Positions 12,222 to 21,259 of a stretch of DNA of 64,000 bases are shown here, in pieces. Origin of the DNA: Leclercia sp. 29361. GTDB lineage: Bacteria; Pseudomonadota; Gammaproteobacteria; Enterobacterales; Enterobacteriaceae. Below the pieces are notes generated by a model. It searched no databases. It saw only the letters and a list, made by a program, of their open reading frames with translations, and was not told the DNA's origin. Positions within the stretch are counted from its first letter, which is position 1; every line of letters begins with the position of its first letter. Position numbers and translations under genes: made by a program. The stretch covers positions 248,001-312,000 of the forward strand of contig NZ_CP049786.1 of NCBI RefSeq assembly GCF_011290365.1. Reading direction: 5' to 3'.

Positions 12222-14642
12222 CTACTCGCCCTGCGTCGCGCTCTCAATCGTTAAGCGCACGTCAGAGGTAATCAGGTCCGCCAGCATCTGGTACACCTTC
12301 ATCGTCTCGGCCGGCTCGGCATCACCGCTGTCGCTGATATAGCCCTCGTCGCGCAGCGTCAACACCAGCGAACTGAACACCGCTTTATCGAAGAACTCCG
12401 GCGCGTTGATGCCGTGCAGCATCGACAGGCGCTGTGCCAGGGTGCGGCTCTCTTTCTCCAGCGTCCCGCGGTTGATCGACGGGTTGGCGCTCAGCAGCCA
12501 GAAGGTAATGGCGTAGCGCTGCACGGTTTCGCGTGCCCCCGCCGCCAGCAGCTGCAGCGTGCGTGCCCGGGACGGATTGATCAGCAGAATGTCATCTCTC
12601 TGCGAAATCAGCTCCTGGCGGGTCAGCTCTTCAATCTGCTTATCCAGCACCTCTGCCAGCTCGTCGTTATCCCAGCGCAGGAACAGCTCCGCTTTCAGCA
12701 TAGGGTAGAGGGCAGTCACATGCTCCAGCAGCGCCTGACGGGTGATCTGGCGATGCTGGGTGATGATGGCCGCCATCAGCGAAGGCAGCATCAGCATATG
12801 CGCAATGTTGTTGCGGTAGTAGGTCATCAGTACCGCCTGCTCGCGCGGCAGAATGATGATATCGCCGATGGTGTCCTTCTCGACCTCGAACTTGTTCATC
12901 TGCAGCGCGTGCTCGAGCAGCTCGTTGGCGCTGGCGGTCGGCACCGTGGCATCTTCCGCGTACGGCACGTTGCGCAACAGGTTCAGGTAGCAGTCGAGCT
13001 GCTCGAGCAGCTGTTCGCGGGTGAGCGAGCGCTGGCGAGAGCCCAGCAGGGCGGTAGAACACAGGTTCATGGCGTTAGCCGCCCCGGCGTTGTTAATACG
13101 CACCATCAGATCGGCAGCAATGGCATTCACCGTTGGCGTCAGCCAGGCCGGACGTACCGCTTCGATCGGATCGATAGACTCGCGCCACTCCGGTACCCGG
13201 TGGTTCAGGTAGGTCATCAGCGGCATCGGTTCACCGAAGTTAACATACCCCTGACCGAGGTTACGCAGTTTGCTCAGACCACGCAGCATCTGCAGCAGGC
13301 TCTCTTTCTCTTTGGTGGCGCCGCGCAGCTCTTTGGCGTAGGTACCCACTTCCATCACGTGCTCGTAACCAATGTAAATCGGCACCAGGGTGATTGGACG
13401 CGTACCGCCACGCAGCATCGCCTGAATGGTCATCGACAGGGTGCCGGTCTTCGGATCGAGCAAACGCCCGGTACGGGAACGGCCACCCTCCACGAAATAT
13501 TCCACCGAGTAGCCACGGCTGAACAGCTCGCCCAGATATTCACGGAACACCGTCGAGTAGAGCTTATTGCCTTTAAAGGTACGGCGAATAAAGAACGCAC
13601 CCAGACGGCGGAAGATCGGGCCTGCCGGCCAGAAGTTGAGGTTGATCCCCGCTGCAATGTGCGGCGGCACCAGCCCCTGGTGATAGAGCACGTACGAGAG
13701 CAGCAGGTAGTCCATGTGGCTGCGGTGGCAGGGCACATAGACAATCTCATGGCCATCGTGAGCAAGCTGGCGCACACGCTCGGCATTGTGCACGTTAATG
13801 CCCTGATAGAGCCGGTTCCAGGTAAAGCTCAGGATACGGTCGCTAAGGCGGATCATCTCGTAGGAGAAGTTAGCCGCAATCTCTTCCATCAGGGCGATGG
13901 CGTTTTGCTGCGCCTTCTCATGGGAGATTTTTTTGCTGCGCGCTTCGTCTTCAACGGCGCGGGCAATGGCTTTTGAGGCCAGCAGCTTATTAAACAGATC
14001 CTGACGAGCGGGCAGGCGTGGGCCTACCGCAGCCAGACGCTGACGGGCAAAGTGCATGCGCGCCACGCGGGCCAGCTTCTGGGCGATGGTCTTATCCGTG
14101 CCGTGCTCATCGGCCATCCGGCGCAGTGAGACTGACGGCGAAAAACGGACAAAGCTGTCGCGGCCCAGCCAGTTGACGGCGAAAAATTTCTGCACCCCGT
14201 TGAGCATGCGCAACGGCGGATTCTCTTCGCCCTTATCGCGCCCCGGACGACGGCCAAACATCACCGACACCGGGACCATCTGCACGTCCAGCAGCGGGTT
14301 GCTGCGGTGCAGATCGAGGTAGTCGTGGAACAGCTTGATAGACTCTTCTTTCGGCGTGTACCAGGTGAACACACGAGGGCCACCGTGGATAAAGATGTAG
14401 CGCGGCAGCAGGGTGCCATCGATCTCCAGCGGCTCCAGCGGATCGGGAAGATCGTGCGCCAGGCATTGGGCGCGCAGCGTCAGCAAGTCGGCCTTCGAGT
14501 TATAAGGCAACACATACATAATAGGACGCGAGGTATCGAGTCCTAATTCCAGCGTGGGAACCGCCGGGATAGACTTGCTTTTTACCAGGACGCTTAATGG
14601 TAAATTAAGTAATTTGTAGTAAATTCGTGGCCAGCCAGACAT
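12222..14642 (-). CDS. plsB: Glycerol-3-phosphate 1-O-acyltransferase
   Basis: Inner-membrane enzyme that acylates sn-glycerol 3-phosphate, the first step of phospholipid synthesis. The product is 806 residues (E. coli 807) and begins [13 protein letters not shown]. The acyltransferase block I motif HRSHMD (H-X4-D) is near residue 306, with the downstream motifs [24 protein letters not shown] and [14 protein letters not shown] used the ATG at 14642 because an upstream in-frame start at 14705 would add 21 residues not found in the family. It is transcribed divergently from dgkA, another phospholipid gene, with a 155-base gap. Confidence 0.97.
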   Translation of the reverse strand: MSGWPRIYYKLLNLPLSVLVKSKSIPAVPTLELGLDTSRPIMYVLPYNSKADLLTLRAQCLAHDLPDPLEPLEIDGTLLPRYIFIHGGPRVFTWYTPKEESIKLFHDYLDLHRSNPLLDVQMVPVSVMFGRRPGRDKGEENPPLRMLNGVQKFFAVNWLGRDSFVRFSPSVSLRRMADEHGTDKTIAQKLARVARMHFARQRLAAVGPRLPARQDLFNKLLASKAIARAVEDEARSKKISHEKAQQNAIALMEEIAANFSYEMIRLSDRILSFTWNRLYQGINVHNAERVRQLAHDGHEIVYVPCHRSHMDYLLLSYVLYHQGLVPPHIAAGINLNFWPAGPIFRRLGAFFIRRTFKGNKLYSTVFREYLGELFSRGYSVEYFVEGGRSRTGRLLDPKTGTLSMTIQAMLRGGTRPITLVPIYIGYEHVMEVGTYAKELRGATKEKESLLQMLRGLSKLRNLGQGYVNFGEPMPLMTYLNHRVPEWRESIDPIEAVRPAWLTPTVNAIAADLMVRINNAGAANAMNLCSTALLGSRQRSLTREQLLEQLDCYLNLLRNVPYAEDATVPTASANELLEHALQMNKFEVEKDTIGDIIILPREQAVLMTYYRNNIAHMLMLPSLMAAIITQHRQITRQALLEHVTALYPMLKAELFLRWDNDELAEVLDKQIEELTRQELISQRDDILLINPSRARTLQLLAAGARETVQRYAITFWLLSANPSINRGTLEKESRTLAQRLSMLHGINAPEFFDKAVFSSLVLTLRDEGYISDSGDAEPAETMKVYQMLADLITSDVRLTIESATQGE

Positions 14643-14797
14643 AAACGATGTAAAGCCTCTGGTTAAAAATGCAATTGCGGCGCAAGGATAACAGAAAGCG
14701 CGCAAGATTTCTGTTGTTACCCGTCATACTTCCGGGGGCGGCGCATAGCGCTTAAGCCACCGTTTCTGACGCTATTTTCGAAGAAAGGTTTCTTTTA

Positions 14798-15166
14798 ATG
14801 GCCAATAATACCACTGGGTTAACCCGAATCATTAAAGCTGCCGGTTATTCATGGAAAGGCATCCGTGCTGCCTGGATCAATGAAGCCGCATTTCGCCAGG
14901 AGGGGGTTGCGGTCGCCGTGGCGATTATTATTGCCTGCTGGCTGGATGTTGATCCTATCACCCGCGTATTGCTGATTGGCTCGGTGATGTTGGTGATGAT
15001 AGTCGAAATTCTGAACAGTGCGATTGAGGCGGTAGTCGACCGCATTGGCACTGATTTTCACGAGCTCTCGGGTCGGGCGAAAGATATGGGCTCTGCCGCG
15101 GTGCTGATGGCGATTATCGTTGCGTTGTTTACCTGGGTCACGCTGCTTTGGGGACATTTACGATAA
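14798..15166 (+). CDS. dgkA: Diacylglycerol kinase
   Basis: Small trimeric inner-membrane kinase (122 residues, as in E. coli) that phosphorylates diacylglycerol released during membrane-derived oligosaccharide synthesis. Three transmembrane helices are visible. The family signature is present as EILNSAIEAVVDRIG (about residues 69-83), with catalytic and metal-binding acidic residues in EAAFRQE near residue 28 and E76. The start ATG follows AGAAAGG. Divergent from plsB. Confidence 0.96.
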   Translation: MANNTTGLTRIIKAAGYSWKGIRAAWINEAAFRQEGVAVAVAIIIACWLDVDPITRVLLIGSVMLVMIVEILNSAIEAVVDRIGTDFHELSGRAKDMGSAAVLMAIIVALFTWVTLLWGHLR

Positions 15167-15230
15167 GCCTTCAGAAACCGAACAAGTCTCTGGTTTTTTA
15201 TGCGGTTTGTGGTTCCAAAATCACCTTTAG

Positions 15231-15267
15231 CTGTATATACTCACAGCATAACTGTATATACACCCAG
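15231..15267 (+). promoter_or_regulatory. Two LexA operators (SOS boxes) upstream of lexA
   Basis: CTGTATATACTCACAG (15231-15246) and CTGTATATACACCCAG (15252-15267) each fit CTG-N10-CAG. They lie 21 bases apart and end eight bases before the lexA ATG, the same tandem autoregulatory arrangement as in E. coli. Confidence 0.97.
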
Positions 15268-15275
15268 GGGGCGGA

Positions 15276-15884
15276 ATGAAAGCGTTAACGACCAGGCAGC
15301 AAGAGGTGTTTGATCTCATTCGGGATCATATCGGCCAGACGGGTATGCCGCCGACGCGTGCAGAAATCGCGCAGCGTCTGGGCTTCCGTTCTCCAAACGC
15401 CGCTGAAGAGCACCTTAAGGCACTGGCGCGCAAGGGTGTGCTTGAGATTGTCTCCGGTGCGTCTCGCGGTATACGTCTGCTGATTGAAGCCGAAGAGGGC
15501 CTTCCGCTCGTCGGTCGCGTCGCCGCTGGTGAACCACTGCTGGCGCAACAGCACATCGAAGGCCACTATCAGGTCGATCCTGGCATGTTTAAACCGAGCG
15601 CAGATTTTCTGCTGCGCGTAAGCGGCATGTCGATGAAAGACATCGGTATTCTCGACGGCGATCTGCTGGCGGTTCATAAAACGCAGGACGTGCGTAACGG
15701 CCAGGTGGTTGTGGCGCGTATCGACGACGAAGTGACCGTTAAGCGCCTGAAAAAGCAGGGCAACACCGTACAACTGCTGCCGGAAAACAGTGAGTTTTCC
15801 CCGATTGTTGTCGACCTGCGTGAAAATAACTTCTCCATCGAAGGCCTGGCGGTTGGCGTCATCCGCAACGGTGAGTGGTTATAA
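15276..15884 (+). CDS. lexA: SOS repressor LexA
   Basis: Transcriptional repressor and self-cleaving serine protease of 202 residues. The N-terminal winged helix-turn-helix spans about residues 1-70. The autocleavage bond is A84-G85 (RVAAGEP), and the catalytic pair is S119 (SGMSM) and K156 (TVKRLKK). All match E. coli LexA. RecA-ssDNA filaments trigger cleavage and so induce the SOS genes in this window: lexA-dinF, uvrA and ssb. The start ATG follows GGGGGCGGA directly downstream of the second SOS box. Confidence 0.98.
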   Translation: MKALTTRQQEVFDLIRDHIGQTGMPPTRAEIAQRLGFRSPNAAEEHLKALARKGVLEIVSGASRGIRLLIEAEEGLPLVGRVAAGEPLLAQQHIEGHYQVDPGMFKPSADFLLRVSGMSMKDIGILDGDLLAVHKTQDVRNGQVVVARIDDEVTVKRLKKQGNTVQLLPENSEFSPIVVDLRENNFSIEGLAVGVIRNGEWL

Positions 15885-15947
15885 CTCCTTTCTGACAGAC
15901 TGCGGCCCTGTCGCAGTCTGTTTCTTCTGCCTCTGGCGAACATTCCC

Positions 15948-17267
15948 ATGTCTCTCCTGACTGCTTCCGACAAGGCGTTGTGGCGTCTTGCACTTCCTAT
16001 GATCGTCTCCAATATCAGCGTCCCTCTGCTTGGGCTGGTGGATACGGCAGTAATTGGTCATCTCGATTCGCCCGTCTATCTGGGCGGTGTCGCCATCGGC
16101 GCGACGGCAACCAGCTTCCTGTTTATGCTGCTGCTCTTCTTGCGCATGAGCACAACCGGGCTTACCGCCCAGGCCTATGGCGCGAAAGATCCGCTGCGTC
16201 TGGCCCGGGCGCTGGTACAGCCGCTGATCCTGGCTCTGGGTGCCGGATTATTGATTGTGCTGTTGCGCACGCCGCTTATCGATCTGGCCCTGCATATCGT
16301 CGGTGGCAGCGAGGCCGTTCTCTATCAGGCGCGACGCTTCCTTGAGATCCGCTGGCTCAGCGCCCCGGCATCGCTGGCTAACCTGGTCCTGCTCGGTTGG
16401 CTGTTGGGCGTCCAGTATGCCCGGGCGCCGGTGATCCTGCTGGTGGTGGGTAACCTGCTCAATATCGTGCTGGATCTCTGGCTGGTGATGGGCCTGCAGA
16501 TGAACGTGCAGGGCGCGGCCCTGGCGACCGCTATCGCAGAATATGCCACCCTGGCGATCGGCCTGTGGATGGTCTGGCGGGTGCTGGCCCTGCGCGGTAT
16601 TTCGCTGGCGTTGCTGAAGGCAAGCTGGCGGGGCAATATCCGCAAGCTGCTGGCCCTCAATCGCGACATCATGCTGCGCTCGCTGCTGCTGCAACTCTGT
16701 TTCGGGGCGCTGACGGTAATGGGGGCGCGGCTGGGGCCGGAGATTATTGCGGTCAACGCTGTGCTGATGACCCTGCTGACCTTTACCGCCTACGCCCTGG
16801 ATGGCTTCGCCTATGCGGTCGAAGCGCACTCCGGGCAGGCCTATGGTGCCCGGGAAAGCGGTCAACTGCGGGAAGTGTGGCGGGCGGCCTGCCGTCAGTC
16901 CGGCCTGGTGGCGCTGGCCTTTGCGCTCATCTATGCCCTGGCAGGCGACAACATCATTGCCCTGCTGACCTCGCTGCCCGAGCTGCGCGCGCTGGCAAGC
17001 CACTATCTTATCTGGCAGGTGGTGTTACCGGTGGTGGGCGTCTGGTGCTATTTGCTGGATGGCATGTTTATCGGCGCAACCCGCGGAGCAGAGATGCGCA
17101 ACAGCATGGCCGTTGCGGCCGCCGGGTTTGGCCTGACGCTGTTCACCCTGCCGTGGCTGGGTAATCACGGTCTGTGGCTGGCCCTGAGCGTGTTCCTGGC
17201 CCTGCGTGGGCTCTCTCTGGCGTGGATTTGGCACCGGCACTGGCGCAACGGAACCTGGTTTCTGTAG
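15948..17267 (+). CDS. dinF: MATE-family efflux transporter DinF
   Basis: Inner-membrane multidrug/oxidative-stress exporter of the MATE family, 439 residues with about 12 transmembrane helices in two halves. It follows lexA by 63 bases on the same strand and is SOS-inducible through the lexA promoter in E. coli. The N-terminal MATE half shows VDTAVIGHL and the C-terminal half EAHSGQAYGARE, both typical of the family. The physiological substrate is unsettled. The chosen ATG at 15948 gives MSLLTASDKALWRLALP. Confidence 0.95.
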   Translation: MSLLTASDKALWRLALPMIVSNISVPLLGLVDTAVIGHLDSPVYLGGVAIGATATSFLFMLLLFLRMSTTGLTAQAYGAKDPLRLARALVQPLILALGAGLLIVLLRTPLIDLALHIVGGSEAVLYQARRFLEIRWLSAPASLANLVLLGWLLGVQYARAPVILLVVGNLLNIVLDLWLVMGLQMNVQGAALATAIAEYATLAIGLWMVWRVLALRGISLALLKASWRGNIRKLLALNRDIMLRSLLLQLCFGALTVMGARLGPEIIAVNAVLMTLLTFTAYALDGFAYAVEAHSGQAYGARESGQLREVWRAACRQSGLVALAFALIYALAGDNIIALLTSLPELRALASHYLIWQVVLPVVGVWCYLLDGMFIGATRGAEMRNSMAVAAAGFGLTLFTLPWLGNHGLWLALSVFLALRGLSLAWIWHRHWRNGTWFL

Positions 17268-17408
17268 CGGCTTCGCCTGACCAAATGGTAAAAGATTCCG
17301 AATAACAAACCTAACGCCGCAGGCTTATCTATAATTATTATCACGTCCAGCACGAAACGTATTTCAGGACGAACTTAACCTTAACGACCGAACGAAGAGG
17401 AATCGATG

Positions 17409-17618
17409 ATGAATAAAGACCAAGTCGGCGGTAACTGGAAGCAATTTAAAGGTAAAGTAAAAGAACAGTGGGGCGATCTGACTGATGACGATATGACCGT
17501 CATTGAAGGTAAACGTGACCAGCTGGTGGGTAAAATCCAGGAACGCTATGGTTATGAGAAAGACCAGGCGGAGAAAGAAGTTGGTGACTGGGAAACCCGT
17601 AACAACTATCGCTGGTAA
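17409..17618 (+). CDS. yjbJ: CsbD-family stress-response protein YjbJ
   Basis: Very abundant small cytoplasmic protein (69 residues) of the CsbD family, of unknown molecular function and stationary-phase/stress induced in E. coli. The GGNWKQFKGKVKEQWGDL and VGKIQERYGYEKDQAEKEV segments are diagnostic. Two adjacent ATGs exist (17406 and 17409) behind GAAGAGG. I took the second because it reproduces the family N-terminus MNKD; the first would add one Met. A TATAAT hexamer about 75 bases upstream is a plausible -10 box. Confidence 0.93.
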   Translation: MNKDQVGGNWKQFKGKVKEQWGDLTDDDMTVIEGKRDQLVGKIQERYGYEKDQAEKEVGDWETRNNYRW

Positions 17619-17654
17619 TTAACCTATACCCGCAGGTACACGGATGTATGCCCA

Positions 17655-17683
17655 GGGCGACCTTTCAGGTCGCCCGTTTTTTT
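17655..17683 (+). terminator. Rho-independent terminator of yjbJ
   Basis: Stem GGGCGACCT / AGGTCGCCC with loop TTC and a seven-T tail. It ends just before the zur stop on the other strand. Confidence 0.93.
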
Positions 17684-17687
17684 GCCC

Positions 17688-18203
17688 TCAGCGCGGCTTT
17701 TTCTTCAGCTGGATAGAGTGATCGTGCTGACAATCTTCCTGATGGCGACAGGCTTCCACTTCCACGCAGTTGCGGCACAGACCGTGCGCTTCAATCACGT
17801 TGTGGCGCAGAGCAAACCCCATCTTCGCCGCCAGGGTATGCATGATATCTTCCACTCCTTCCGCGCCTTCTTCCTTCACGCTGCCACAGCGGTCACAGAT
17901 AAACATCGCTGAGGTGTGGGTCGGCTGATCGAACAGATGGCACAGCACATAGCTGTTGGTCGATTCCACCTTATGTACAAAACCCTGCTCGAGTAAAAAA
18001 TCGAGCGCCCGATAGACGGTAGGCGGTTTAGCCTGCGGCTCGCTTTCGCGCAGCAGGTCGAGCAGGTCGTAGGCGCTGATGGCCCCGTTTTGCAGGCTCA
18101 GCAGACGCAACACTTCAAGGCGCTGCGGAGTCAGGCGCACATTGCGTTGCGCGCACAGCTTTTCGGCTTGCGCTAACAGTGCCTGCATTGTGGTCGTTTC
18201 CAT
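17688..18203 (-). CDS. zur: Zinc uptake regulator Zur
   Basis: Fur-family zinc-responsive repressor of 171 residues, as in E. coli, where it represses znuABC and alternative ribosomal protein genes. The structural zinc site cysteines C103, C106, C143 and C146 and the regulatory-site ligands H77, C88, H96 and E111 are all present. The winged-helix DNA-binding domain is at residues 1-80 (RLTPQRLEVLRLL). I chose the ATG at 18203 over 18368 because it gives the family length. A cysteine found at position 113 in E. coli is glycine here (KEEGAEG), outside the known ligand set. Confidence 0.95.
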   Translation of the reverse strand: METTTMQALLAQAEKLCAQRNVRLTPQRLEVLRLLSLQNGAISAYDLLDLLRESEPQAKPPTVYRALDFLLEQGFVHKVESTNSYVLCHLFDQPTHTSAMFICDRCGSVKEEGAEGVEDIMHTLAAKMGFALRHNVIEAHGLCRNCVEVEACRHQEDCQHDHSIQLKKKPR

Positions 18204-18315
18204 TTTGCACCTCGAATAACGTGGAATAACAAACCGCCAGTTTACCATGTTCTGGCCTAAACGCCGAGATCCCCCGGGTGTGCTACCCTCACCAAAAACC
18301 ACAGGGGATGAAAAG

Positions 18316-18804
18316 ATGAAAAGACCTGACTGTATTCGGCACTGGCGCGAAGTAGAAGGCGCTGACAACTCAACCTATCCCGACAGCGCAGAGCGTTTCT
18401 CCATTGGCGCACCGCTGGCCCGAGCACTGGGGCTGGGCCGCCTCGGTATCCATCATGAGCGCCTTCCGCCCGGGCGCCGTACTTCGTACCCGCATGCCGA
18501 AAGCGACGAAGAAGAGTTCATCTTTGTGCTCGAAGGTTATCCCGAAGTCTGGGTCAACGGTTATTTATGGAAACTGGAGCCGGGGGACAGCGTCGGTTTT
18601 CCTGCCGGGACAGGGGTCTGCCACACCTTTATTAATAACACCAGTGAAGAGGTACGGTTATTAGTCGTGGGAGAAGCGAATAAAAAATATAACCGTATTT
18701 ATTATCCGCTGAATGCGGTATATGCCGCCACGCGCGAAGATCGCTGGATAGATCATCCTCCGCAATTTTTTGGTCCTCATGATGGAAAACCAGGGCAAAA
18801 GTAA
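18316..18804 (+). CDS. Cupin-domain protein of unknown function
   Basis: A 162-residue cytoplasmic protein with one cupin barrel. Motif 1 lies around residues 56-76 (SYPHAESDEEEFIFVLEG, with metal-ligand-like H and E) and motif 2 around 95-110 (PAGTGVCHTFIN, with the second histidine). There is no signal peptide or second domain. The N-terminal CIRHWREVEGADN and C-terminal AVYAATREDRWIDHPP stretches are not diagnostic. The ATG at 18316 has AGGGGATG upstream and starts MKRPDCIRHW. It is divergent from zur across 112 bases and occupies the place of yjbL/yjbM in E. coli. Substrate and role are unknown; a metal-dependent small-molecule enzyme or binding protein is only a guess. Confidence 0.75.
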   Translation: MKRPDCIRHWREVEGADNSTYPDSAERFSIGAPLARALGLGRLGIHHERLPPGRRTSYPHAESDEEEFIFVLEGYPEVWVNGYLWKLEPGDSVGFPAGTGVCHTFINNTSEEVRLLVVGEANKKYNRIYYPLNAVYAATREDRWIDHPPQFFGPHDGKPGQK

Positions 18805-18967
18805 TTTCTTGTTCTATACATATTAAAGAAATAATGAAATCAATAACTTAATCTAATACTAAAGTTTAGATAAATTCGGCTTCTCATACTTTTTTCACAA
18901 AGGACGTATGCCCCTGCGCGGTATTTAGCCGCCGGGGTTTATTCACCCACAATAAGTCAGGTGTCCT

Positions 18968-20278
18968 GTGAAAATTAAATTCAAACTTTCTGTGGCGGGA
19001 ATTGCCACCGCTTTTCTTTTGCCTAATCACGCTGGAGCAGCAAATACCTGGACGGAAGCACGCGGCGATGCCATGGGTGGGGCGGGCGTTGCGGCGGCGC
19101 ATTATAGCAGCGGGGTGCTGATCAACCCGGCCCTGTTGGCAAAATCGCAAGCAGAGGATGATGTCGCCATTATATTTCCCTCGGTCGGGGCGCAAATCAG
19201 CGATAAGGACAATCTGCAGGACAAGATCGATGAAATCAGCGATGAGATCCGCGCCGATCGGGAGATGATCGACGATCTCACCGTGGCGCAGATCCTGGCC
19301 GATCCACAGGGGACGCTCAGCGATCTTCAGGGCGCAGCAGGCAGTCTGGCCGATCAGCTGGAGTTCCTAGAGGGCAAAACCGCCCACGGCAACGCCGGGG
19401 CAGGAATAGCCGTCAGTATTCCGGGCTCGGGACTGTCGCTGGCGTTTGTCGCTAAGGCCAATGCCCATGCGCGCGTCAGTTCGGAGATCGATCCGCAGGA
19501 TATTGCGTTCCTGCGCAGGTTGCAGGGCAATGCAGGGATGACCAACCAGATGGCGCTGGGGGCGGCGCGAAACGGCAGCGACGTGATTACCCGCAACCTT
19601 AACTCTGTCGCCCTGGGCAGGGCGGCGATCGTCTCTGACTACGGCGTGGCGGTGGCCCGCCAGTTTGAGTTCAACGGTCTGCCTGTTTCGGTCGGCGTGA
19701 CGCCAAAACTGCAGCAAACCTGGCTCTACAACTACACCACCTCCATCTATACCTACGACAGCAGCGACTTTAACAGCAGCCGCTACCGGAATGACGACAC
19801 CAGTTTTAACGTTGATGTCGGCGTGGCGGTCGACTTTGGTGAAAACTGGACAGTGGGCCTCAGCGGGCAGAACCTGTTCTCACGTGACATTGATACCAAT
19901 GATATCCGCATTCTCAACGGGCGCACCGGGGAAGAGGTGAGTTATCAGGACACCTACCAAATCCGGCCCCTTGTCACGGCAGGCGTGGCCTGGCATACCG
20001 ATCTTCTCACCCTCAGCGCCGATGGCGATCTGACCGAAACCCGGGGCTTCAGGAGCGAAGACGACTCGCAGTATATCGGGGTGGGGGCGGAGGTGTCCCT
20101 GCTCGGCTGGCTGGCGGTGCGCGGCGGCTTTCGTGGGGACGTGAAGGGCAACGACAGCAACGTCTTTACCGGCGGTTTCGGTTTCGCCCCGTTTAACACC
20201 GTGCATTTCGATCTCACCGGCATTGTCGGGGAGGATGAAACCTGGGGTGCCGGGGCGCAATTCAGCGTGCGGTTCTGA
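18968..20278 (+). CDS. TraF-like outer-membrane beta-barrel protein
   Basis: A 436-residue exported protein. A signal peptide ends near PNHAGA before ANTWTEARGDAMGGAGVA, the N-terminal pattern of the TraF_2 / FadL-PorV-like barrel proteins (AMGGAGVA...SSGVLINPALLA). Residues about 75-130 are charged and predicted coiled-coil-like (DKIDEISDEIRADREMIDD). The remainder is alternating beta strand ending GAGAQFSVRF, a C-terminal aromatic residue typical of barrels. The name comes from F-plasmid TraF, but no conjugation gene is nearby, so its role is unknown. The ATG is preceded by a weak AGGTGTCC. The 163-base upstream gap is AT-rich and holds an imperfect GC hairpin (18910-18937). Confidence 0.7.
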   Translation: MKIKFKLSVAGIATAFLLPNHAGAANTWTEARGDAMGGAGVAAAHYSSGVLINPALLAKSQAEDDVAIIFPSVGAQISDKDNLQDKIDEISDEIRADREMIDDLTVAQILADPQGTLSDLQGAAGSLADQLEFLEGKTAHGNAGAGIAVSIPGSGLSLAFVAKANAHARVSSEIDPQDIAFLRRLQGNAGMTNQMALGAARNGSDVITRNLNSVALGRAAIVSDYGVAVARQFEFNGLPVSVGVTPKLQQTWLYNYTTSIYTYDSSDFNSSRYRNDDTSFNVDVGVAVDFGENWTVGLSGQNLFSRDIDTNDIRILNGRTGEEVSYQDTYQIRPLVTAGVAWHTDLLTLSADGDLTETRGFRSEDDSQYIGVGAEVSLLGWLAVRGGFRGDVKGNDSNVFTGGFGFAPFNTVHFDLTGIVGEDETWGAGAQFSVRF

Positions 20279-20351
20279 CCGGATCCGGACGCAATCTGAT
20301 TTTTTATCAGAGGGTTAACGCTTTCTCATATCAATGTTCTTTCTGTAAATA

Positions 20352-20394
20352 TGTACCGGGTACATTAAATAACTTGAATAATGTACGGGGTACA
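20352..20394 (+). promoter_or_regulatory. Twin palindromic operators upstream of the toxin-antitoxin pair
   Basis: TGTACCGGGTACA (20352-20364) and TGTACGGGGTACA (20382-20394) are palindromes whose centres are 30 bases apart, about three helical turns. They lie 41-83 bases before the toxin ATG, overlapping a likely promoter (TTGAAT at 20374). This fits autorepression by the antitoxin; the link is inferred from position. Confidence 0.65.
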
Positions 20395-20434
20395 CTTAAG
20401 GTGCTATAAGAATTAAGTAACCTCAGGGAGCGAG

Positions 20435-20752
20435 ATGTTTACTTTTATTGAACTGCAGGGTTTTAGTAAACAGCGCCAGGCGCTTCTGCCAGATGACGAG
20501 TTTCGGGCCTTTCAGGAAGCATTGATTGAAGACCCTGAAGCCGGAGACACTATCGCAGGGACGGGGGGATTTCGGAAGATCCGCTGGAGTCGCCCGGGAA
20601 TGGGAAAACGCGGTGGCGTGCGGGTGATTTACTATAATGTGACGCGTAAAGGGCGAATTTATCTGGCTCTGGTTTATCCAAAAAATGAGCAGGATGATTT
20701 AACTGAAGAGCAAAAGAAAGTTCTCAAGCAGTTATCCGATATGCTGGCATAG
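20435..20752 (+). CDS. RelE/HigB-type toxin of a type II toxin-antitoxin system
   Basis: A 105-residue small basic-core protein matching the RelE-like family that pairs with NadS antitoxins. The stretch GTGGFRKIRWSRPGMGKRGG, then VRVIYYNVTRKGRIYLALVYPK, is diagnostic. Members are usually ribosome-associated mRNA endonucleases. The start ATG follows CAGGGAGCGAG. It precedes the antitoxin gene (toxin-first order, as in higBA), with a 75-base gap. Two palindromic operators lie upstream. The pair sits next to dusA, a known integration hot spot, which suggests recent acquisition. Toxicity itself cannot be judged from sequence. Confidence 0.85.
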   Translation: MFTFIELQGFSKQRQALLPDDEFRAFQEALIEDPEAGDTIAGTGGFRKIRWSRPGMGKRGGVRVIYYNVTRKGRIYLALVYPKNEQDDLTEEQKKVLKQLSDMLA

Positions 20753-20827
20753 CCCTGAGGTTCTGTAACTCCCATATGGGTGAAGAATAAGGCCCGGTGC
20801 GATATCTACGAGGGCAATGAGGTACAG

Positions 20828-21124
20828 ATGAAAGATGAATTATTTGCCGATCTGCTGGCCAGTGCAGAAGAAATGGTAAGAATTGAAAAGGGTGAACAGA
20901 CGCCAGAGCCGGAGCACGTTCATACGTTTAGCCCGATTGATGTTAAGGCAATTCGAGAGGCGACTGGGTTAAAACAGCAGGATTTCGCGGCGGCCGTTGG
21001 CGTCAGCTATGACCTTGTAAGAAGCTGGGAGACAAAACGGCGGCAGCCTACTGGCGCACCGCGAAAACTCTTGCTGTTGTTACAGACCAACCCTTTTATT
21101 ATCAATCAGCTTAAAACCATCTAG
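20828..21124 (+). CDS. NadS-type antitoxin with XRE helix-turn-helix
   Basis: A 98-residue DNA-binding antitoxin. The N-terminal half (MKDELFADLLASAEEMVRIE) is the likely toxin-binding segment. The C-terminal half has an HTH: IREATGLKQQDFAAAVGVSY followed by LVRSWETKRRQPTGAPRKLL, typical of NadS/HigA-like proteins. The ATG at 20828 is preceded by GAGG; an upstream in-frame GTG at 20780 would add 16 unlikely residues. It probably represses its own operon through the two TGTAC palindromes at 20352-20394. Confidence 0.83.
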   Translation: MKDELFADLLASAEEMVRIEKGEQTPEPEHVHTFSPIDVKAIREATGLKQQDFAAAVGVSYDLVRSWETKRRQPTGAPRKLLLLLQTNPFIINQLKTI

Positions 21125-21190
21125 TCCCTTCCCTGTGAGGGCGGTTGACTATGTTATAGTAAGCCCTATTTTCGTCGGCCTCTGTATCTG

Positions 21191-21226
21191 AGTACACCCC
21201 TTATGCGGTGTACTGTTTGGTGTACT
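21191..21226. repeat. Inverted plus direct GGTGTACT repeats upstream of dusA
   Basis: AGTACACC (21191-21198) is an exact inverted copy of GGTGTACT (21207-21214), which is then repeated directly at 21219-21226. The GTAC core resembles the operators at 20352-20394. They could be further antitoxin-binding sites, a dusA promoter element, or the arm of an old attachment site; the sequence alone does not decide. Confidence 0.6.
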
Positions 21227-21259
21227 GAGGAATTAGAAATACGCCAATAAAGTTTAAAA

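Noticed and set aside
12414-13976. 520-codon open frame antisense to plsB
   Set aside because: Low-complexity Q/H/R/G-rich translation typical of the reverse frame of a high-GC gene.
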